Both the position numbers and the translations under genes were made by a program. DNA of 10,000 bases from Acropora yongei (taxonomy: Eukaryota; Cnidaria; Anthozoa; Scleractinia; Acroporidae), in contig BLFN01000071.1 of the NCBI GenBank assembly GCA_014634225.1, forward strand, positions 1,131,295-1,141,294, written 5' to 3'. Of the stretch, positions 6,010-10,000 are shown piece after piece. The notes beneath the pieces are model-generated. The model saw only the letters and a program-made list of their open reading frames with translations. It was not told where the DNA came from and searched no databases. Position 1 is the first letter of the stretch, and the number at the start of each line of letters is the position of its first letter.

Positions 6010-6182
6010 GCCACCATGGTGATAATTCAAAGTGGTCTCAATATAAACGTTTTTTTGAGCTGCATTTATTATGTCCAATTGCAAAGTCTATTTCACAAAA
6101 GGCTTCATTAATGGCTAACGAGATGACAATTGCTACTAAATATAACCTGGTTCTGGACGGTTTTGATCACAGAAAACTCTAA
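6010..6182 (+). CDS. Exon 5: terminal exon with TAA stop
   Basis: A good acceptor (CCCTTTTCAATCAG|GCCACC) opens a 56-codon frame in phase 1 to TAA at 6180-6182. The frame fits the GC-donor join from exon 4. In contrast to the linker, the product is richer in hydrophobic residues and probably helical (WSQYKRFFELHLLCPIAKSI, then QKASLMANEM), ending DGFDHRKL. It could be the start of a helical-bundle domain of death-domain type, but the match is too weak to name. The perfect Kozak string GCCACCATGG at the exon start lies in another frame and opens only a 31-codon frame. Confidence 0.5.
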
Positions 6183-6858
6183 AACGAAAACTTAACATCT
6201 GAGTGTAACACACCCTAAAAAACTGCCCAACGTTGCAAATTGTTGGGAACACAATTTATGGTAAAGCTAAGGAAAACTCTTGGGATGGAAAAATTTACCG
6301 GCAACACAACAACATGGCCTACTAATTACGAGACTTACACAAAACGCAAGGTTCTTAAGGCCCGTTTACACAGGCGATTTTTGTCGCTGCAACTCGATGC
6401 AATTTTTGTCGCGCTTAAGTTGTAACAAGTTTCAAACATGTTCGAAACCCCTGCGATATCGCGGCGGCAAATCGCATTAAAAATCGCACTTGGTTTACAC
6501 GTGCGATTTTGAAGTTGCAACTTTGGCGCGACAAAAATTGCATCGAGTTGCCGCGACAAAAATCGCCTGTGTAAACTGGCCTTTAAAAGACTAACAAAGC
6601 GCAAAATATATGGTGCTAATTCAAAGGCATTCGTACATTATATTTCCTCCCACTGATTACCTGAAACAGAAAGAATAAATATGGCAAGTTTAGGTCACTG
6701 GTGCAAAGCAAAAAAAGGGAAAAGTGTGTGTAAATCAAATGTTTTCCTAGTGTGACTGGGAAAACTTGACTGGAGATTCATGAAAAATATGATTGAACAT
6801 TTTTGCACTTTCTATTCGACTGCAATAAAAGAAAAGACTTTACAAATTTCAGAAATAA
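6183..6858 (+). other. Probable 3' UTR and flank with MITE
   Basis: No coding frame is supported. The stretch holds the Harbinger-like MITE at 6358-6582 and possible poly-A signals AATAAA at 6674-6679 and 6824-6829, either of which could end the host transcript. No copy of the BEL LTR start is visible before gag at 6859. Confidence 0.45.
6358..6582. mobile_element. PIF/Harbinger-like MITE, 225 bp
   Basis: Inverted repeats of 69 bp (6358-6426 and 6514-6582) begin AGGCC[C/A]GTTTACACAGG from the outside and include GCGATTTTTGTCGC and GCAATTTTTGTCGCG. TTA flanks both ends (6355-6357 and 6583-6585), the 3-bp TWA duplication of PIF/Harbinger. A TTAA (piggyBac-type) reading is a weaker alternative because the ends then differ by one A. 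No transposase is encoded. Next to the right TIR, 6491-6520 repeats the TIR start in direct orientation (GTTTACACGTGCGATTTT), a nested or tandem end. Confidence 0.75.
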
Positions 6859-7720
6859 GCACCCTTACAGCAGACCACTAAAGAATCAGCTCACTCCGAG
6901 TGCAAGAACCCGCCCACCTTTAATGACAATTATTTTGATTTCCCAGTCTTCATGAGAGTCTGCGAATTAATTTTTGAGACTTGTGTCATGTCCGAAAGAG
7001 AGAAGCTCTATTTTCTCATCAAATGCACCACAGGAAAGTCAAATGATATCATCAAAGGGTTTCTAACCATCAGTTCAGGTGACAGCTACAGCCAGGCCAA
7101 GAAGCTACTCATCCGGAGATTTGGTGACCCGCACCATGTTTCCGATGTGTATAAAGCACAGCTAAAGAAGTGGCCATGACTAAACAAGGGTCAAAGCACT
7201 GACTTGCACGCCTTCTCTGGTTTCCTGATTCAATGCAAGGAAGCTATGAAACCCATGACATTTCTCAATGATCTGAACACTACTGTACTTTTAAAACAAT
7301 TTAAGTAGCTCTAAGCTTCCATCTTAGTTAGCAGTCAGGTGGTGGAGGTATACCTTTGAATCAAAAAGGAAATATGGTCAAGCAGTTATTTTCCATGATT
7401 TGGTGGAGTTCGTTGGAGCAGAAGCAGACCTCACAACAGACCTAGTCGTTTCTCCAGATGCTGTGAGAGTGGAGTGAAGAAGAAGCTCTGACACGGAGAA
7501 GCAAGCGGGTAACACTTATCAAAGGCAACTACCCAACTCCAGAGCCTTTGCGGCCTCGCCTCTTCAAGCTCAGAGGCAACAGTCTTCTTCCACACCAACT
7601 AGGATTTGTCCGGCCTGCTCAAAGCCTCATTCTCTCTTAAGCTGTGAAGACTTCAAGAAAAAGTAAGAGGCTCATTGCAAAAAGTGCGGAAAATCTCATC
7701 CAACAGTATATTCATTAATA
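6859..7720 (+). pseudogene. BEL/Pao gag (DUF1759-like) with zinc knuckles, broken
   Basis: The frame is open from 6859, just after a TAA, through PPTFNDNYFDFPVF, REKLYFLIKCTTGKSNDII and YSQAKKLLIRRFGDP to KAQLKKWP. This is the order of the DUF1759 Gag domain of BEL/Pao elements, which packs RNA. A TGA follows at 7177-7179, with homologous sequence continuing in frame (STDLHAFSGFLIQCKEAM). Near 7300 the reading shifts by +1. There IFHDLVEFVGAEADL (about 7390-7435), CPACSKPHSLLSCEDF (from 7607) and, after a TAA, CKKCGKSHPTVY (ending about 7712) form the C-terminal region with two zinc-knuckle-like motifs. The N-terminal part before DUF1759 is absent or short. Confidence 0.85.
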
Positions 7721-8240
7721 TAATGGGAACCCCGGAAGTTAAAGACTCTACAAATCAGAGCCTGAGTACGGAACAAAGCCAAAGCCAAGCAGCTGAAAGG
7801 GTCCTGAGTGTCTACCATACCGTTGATGAAACAACCCGGGATGACAAATTCGTTGATCATACTTGTTTGGTTCCAGCACAAGGATAGCCCGTGAATTCTT
7901 AGGATTGGAGATGATCCATACACAGTAAAGACCCGTTTTGGTTAGGGGATAATTGGAAGTCACCTCGCCATAAGAAAATCTAGAAAATGAAGATTATGAA
8001 ATTGTCACTTATAACAGAATCATATCCCGAGAGATAGGCAGCGACAGTCCCTCAAATGTCACCTTCATTCTAAACCTGCATTGTAAAGAAGATATAAAAG
8101 TCCGCACCAAGTTAAAAAAAATGTTTGAAACGGATTTTCCAGAGGGAGGTTGCACTCAGTTGTCCTTGTCTCAAGAGGATCAGAACAAAGGAATGAACTT
8201 CTCGTTAACACTGAAGAGCCTAACAGAACCTTGATCAATG
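7721..8240 (+). pseudogene. BEL/Pao pol N-terminal fragment, broken before RT
   Basis: After a stretch without recognisable protease motif (no D[ST]G seen, 7721-7900) comes GDDPYTVKTRFG at 7907-7942, followed by TAG where the family has Trp, then GIIGS. Farther on, in another frame, are ENEDYEIVTYNRI and KKMFETDFPEGG ... LSLSQEDQ (8110-8190), the segment that in BEL/Pao pol comes just before the reverse transcriptase. The frame ends at TGA 8233-8235. The palm motifs of RT, including [YF]xDD, do not occur here. Confidence 0.8.
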
Positions 8241-8640
8241 TTGTTGAGCATTATTCAGATTTCCAAAGAGCACGAGGAGTCCAGGCTCTTTGTATTCTTT
8301 ATATAAATGTTTAAAAAAGCTGGTCAAACAAAAAGTGAAAGGGTGTTCTGAGGTGAACAAGATGGATGACACCCTCAAGGAGCAAGCTGTAAAGAGTTGT
8401 CATGTCAGCCATTGACAATTTCTGTCCAAGAATCTGAAATGCCTGTGGTTAAAGCAGTTCAAAATAGTCATTTTCAGGAAGAAATCAACAACCTACATCA
8501 TGTCCCAAAGTGTTGTTTAAAAAGATCCAGCTCTCTTAATAAGGTTAACCCTTTTCTGGACCAAAATGGCATTGCATGTAAGAGTCCGTGGACATCTGAC
8601 GCATTCATTAGTGCCAGAGAACGTTAAATTTCCATTTATC
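8195..8640 (+). pseudogene. BEL/Pao post-RNase H / pre-integrase region
   Basis: In a frame different from the preceding SQED segment, LLVNTEEPNRTLINVVEHYS (about 8200-8260) matches the stretch that follows RNase H in this family. It continues as FQRARGVQALCIL. In a third frame (8397-8627), EMPVVKAVQNSHFQEEINNL and SSSLNKVNPFLDQNGI are the classical block before the integrase zinc domain. The ATG-started frame at 8397 is only a fragment of this block. The sudden step from before RT to after RNase H marks a deletion of roughly 2 kb near 8190-8200. Confidence 0.8.
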
Positions 8641-9465
8641 ATGCCTAGGAGAAGCCATATTGCCTCATCACTAACCATTGTCATGAGCTCATAAGACACC
8701 TAGGCAGAGGCATCACTTTCTGCAAGATCCGTTCACGTGGATATTGGATTGTGGAAGGTTCCTCAGCAGTGGCTGGTTGCATCTCCAAGTGTGTCAAGTG
8801 CTGAAAAATGAGAGGCCTCGCAGAGGAGCAGAGGGTGGCGGATCTTCCAGCAGACCGGTTACTACCAGTGTCACCCTTCACGTATTGAGCCATGGACTAC
8901 TTAGGACCATGGATTATTAAAGAAGGCAGAAAGGAGCTTTAGATTAAGGTGTTCTGTTTACATGCATGGACTCTAGGGCAGTATATCTAGAAAGTGGAAA
9001 CACCATCTTTTATAAATGCCTTCCGTCGATTTATCTGCTGCAGGGGGCAAATTCGTTAATTTAGAAGACTGATCAAGGGAACAATTTTATCAGTGTGAGA
9101 AGGGATCTCAAGAAAGCCCTAGCAGAATTTGACCATGATCACATTAAAACAGAGTTACTGAAGAACAACTGCAACTGGATAAATTTTTGAATGAAGTGCC
9201 ATCTGCAGGCCATATGGGAGGAATATGGGACCACCAGATATGTGCTGTACATTGTGTTATGTCAGGCATACTGGAAAAAAATGGTGTTCAGGTGGATGAT
9301 GAGTCCCTTAGAACTTTTCTATGCGCGTGCAAGGCCATGGTCAATAGCAGTCCGCTGACCTCTGACTCCCTCTCGCATCCCGAGCGTACAGACCCTCTGA
9401 CAGTGGACCATCTCTTGACAATGAAGTCTAAGATCGTTCTTCCTCCTCCTGTCATGTTAAGCTAA
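8590..9465 (+). pseudogene. BEL/Pao integrase, broken
   Basis: Integrase joins retroelement DNA to the host chromosome. The zinc-binding part shows KFPFIMPRRSHIASSLTIV, His codons at 8682 and 8697, and KCVKC ending at 8801, followed by TGA. The catalytic core follows with stops at 8886, 8940, 8988 and 9057: SPFTY, then AMDYLGPW (first Asp, 8895-8897), PSFINAFRRFICCRG (about 9003-9050), DQGNNF in another frame (second Asp, 9071-9073) and, in a third frame from 9187, NEVPSAGHMGGIWDHQI. There the third acid is Asp (9229-9231) in place of the usual Glu. VDDESLRTFLCACKAMVNSS and DPLTVDHLL complete the core. The order is complete but not translatable. Confidence 0.85.
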
Positions 9466-9850
9466 CCAGACTTGCATTCAAGGAAGAGGCAGAGAAGGGT
9501 CCAGCACCTATCTCATGAATTCTGGTGTCGATAGGGGAAAGAGTTCCTGTTAAGCCTCCAACACTGTCCTAAGTGGAAACCTGGATTTAGATGATGTGGT
9601 TATTGTTAAGGATGAAACCCTGCCAAGAAACTGTTGGCAGTTAGCTTGTGTTTCAGAAACCCACCCATCCGAGGATGGCCTTGTGCACCCTGTCCAAGTC
9701 ACTCAGTAATCCCACTCTGTCTCCTGATGGCCAGAGAGTGGCACCTGTCAAGCATCTGGATTGCCCAGTTCACAAGCTGATCCTGTTGCTTCCTTGCAAC
9801 AGCATTCAAGAGTCGAGACCAGGATAGATCCCTGACAGGGAGCCATTATT
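9466..9850 (+). pseudogene. BEL/Pao pol C-terminus
   Basis: RKRQRRVQHLSHEFW (from about 9481), LQHCPKWKP, a DVVIVKDE-like stretch near 9595-9620 and PVKHLDCPVHKLILLLP (about 9743-9795) match the integrase C-terminal domain and the end of pol in BEL/Pao elements, spread over several frames. The frame ends at TAG about 9826. Confidence 0.7.
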
Positions 9851-9973
9851 GAACTTTAATCTTAGCTAACTAGTAATAAATTTTCATTTTCGATTTTTGT
9901 CTTGATTTAATTCGTTTTCTTCTTAGTTCTCAGCATGTTGTAATAAGTAAAGAATTCTATTTCCGGGGGGGCA
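9851..9973 (+). other. BEL 3' untranslated region with polypurine tract
   Basis: AT-rich sequence after pol ends in a run of seven G (9965-9971) directly before the LTR start, the expected place of the plus-strand primer. Confidence 0.6.
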
Positions 9974-10000
9974 TGTTAAGTTCATTACAAGTGCAATAGT
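9974..10000 (+). repeat. Start of BEL/Pao 3' LTR, cut by window end
   Basis: TGTTAAGTTCATTACAAG begins right after GGGGGGGCA. TGTT is a usual LTR start. Only 27 bp are visible, and the same string is not found upstream of gag in this window. Confidence 0.6.

Larger units (their letters stand above)
1654..6182 (+). other. Five-exon host gene model: pseudo-protease, acidic Ser-rich linker, C-terminal segment
   Basis: Exons 1654-2434, 3996-4522, 4605-4740, 5776-5880 and 6010-6182 sum to 1722 nt, 573 codons plus a stop, with no frame break. Junction phases are 1, 0, 1 and 1. Introns are 1561, 82, 1035 and 129 nt. The 82-nt intron is the firmest, with donor GTGAGT and acceptor TTTCCAG. The weakest link is intron 1, with a modest donor (GTAGGT) and an acceptor (TCTCCAG) just after an ATG at 3986 that could itself start a separate gene. 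An AATAAA at 2949-2954 would suit a separate first gene. Codon choice and strand are compatible with either reading. Confidence 0.45.
6859..10000 (+). mobile_element. Decayed BEL/Pao LTR retrotransposon, internally deleted
   Basis: Pieces of a BEL/Pao polyprotein occur in the right order over 3.1 kb: DUF1759-like Gag, zinc knuckles, N-terminal pol, post-RNase H region, integrase and C-terminal pol, then purine tract and LTR start. Full elements are usually 6-8 kb. The aspartic protease motif, reverse transcriptase and RNase H are missing, and about ten stops and several frameshifts interrupt the rest. No 5' LTR is seen. The element is on the same strand as the host gene and lies after its last candidate exon. 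It cannot move by itself. Confidence 0.88.

Noticed and set aside
6010..6111. Perfect Kozak GCCACCATGG opening a 31-codon frame
   Set aside because: The frame is short and featureless, and the string coincides with a good splice acceptor whose other frame is open and phase-matched.
6240..6604. Three frames of 61-89 aa on both strands
   Set aside because: They lie on the inverted repeats of the Harbinger-like MITE and arise from its repeated sequence.
7675..8627. ATG-started frames of about 70-76 aa at 7675, 7696, 7748 and 8397 as separate genes
   Set aside because: They are fragments or antisense shadows of the BEL/Pao polyprotein, whose motifs run across their ends.

Overview
The window looks like genomic DNA of an anthozoan cnidarian (stony coral or sea anemone type). 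The DNA is AT-rich, one host gene appears to be split by GT-AG and GC-AG introns, and most of the rest is transposable elements of animal type: a LINE tail, a BEL/Pao retrotransposon, TIR elements and a foldback family that I recall from cnidarian genomes. Taxonomy is an inference from style. No database could be searched.

Layout. Bases 2-373 are the C-terminal tail of a LINE reverse transcriptase. Bases 490-677 may be a short LTR plus primer-binding site on the minus strand. Bases 840-1587 are a complete 748-bp Tc1/mariner-like element with 94-bp TIRs and a TA duplication. It encodes only a two-HTH DNA-binding domain on the minus strand. It ends 66 bp before the ATG of the main host ORF, with an ETS-type CCGGAAGT site in between.

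The host gene starts at 1654. Its first ORF (262 aa) resembles a trypsin-like serine protease fold whose His and Ser positions appear lost. Downstream, on the same strand and in compatible phases, lie candidate exons 3996-4522, 4605-4740, 5776-5880 and 6010-6182 (stop), giving a 573-aa model of pseudo-protease domain, Ser/Thr/Asp/Glu/Asn-rich linker and short C-terminal segment. Whether the first ORF is joined to the later exons or is a separate gene is open. Introns 1 and 3 each carry a copy of one foldback element with its own 13-bp target duplication. Both copies hold hammerhead-ribozyme-like core motifs. A PIF/Harbinger-like MITE (6358-6582) follows the last exon.

From 6859 to the window end lies a decayed BEL/Pao LTR retrotransposon on the plus strand. 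Gag (DUF1759-like), zinc knuckles, an N-terminal pol fragment, pre-integrase, integrase and C-terminal pieces can all be followed across stops and frameshifts. The aspartic protease motif, reverse transcriptase and RNase H are missing. Its 3' LTR begins at about 9974 and runs off the window.

The best candidates for something new are the foldback element with hammerhead-like cores, the HTH-only element at the promoter, and the pseudo-protease gene itself.
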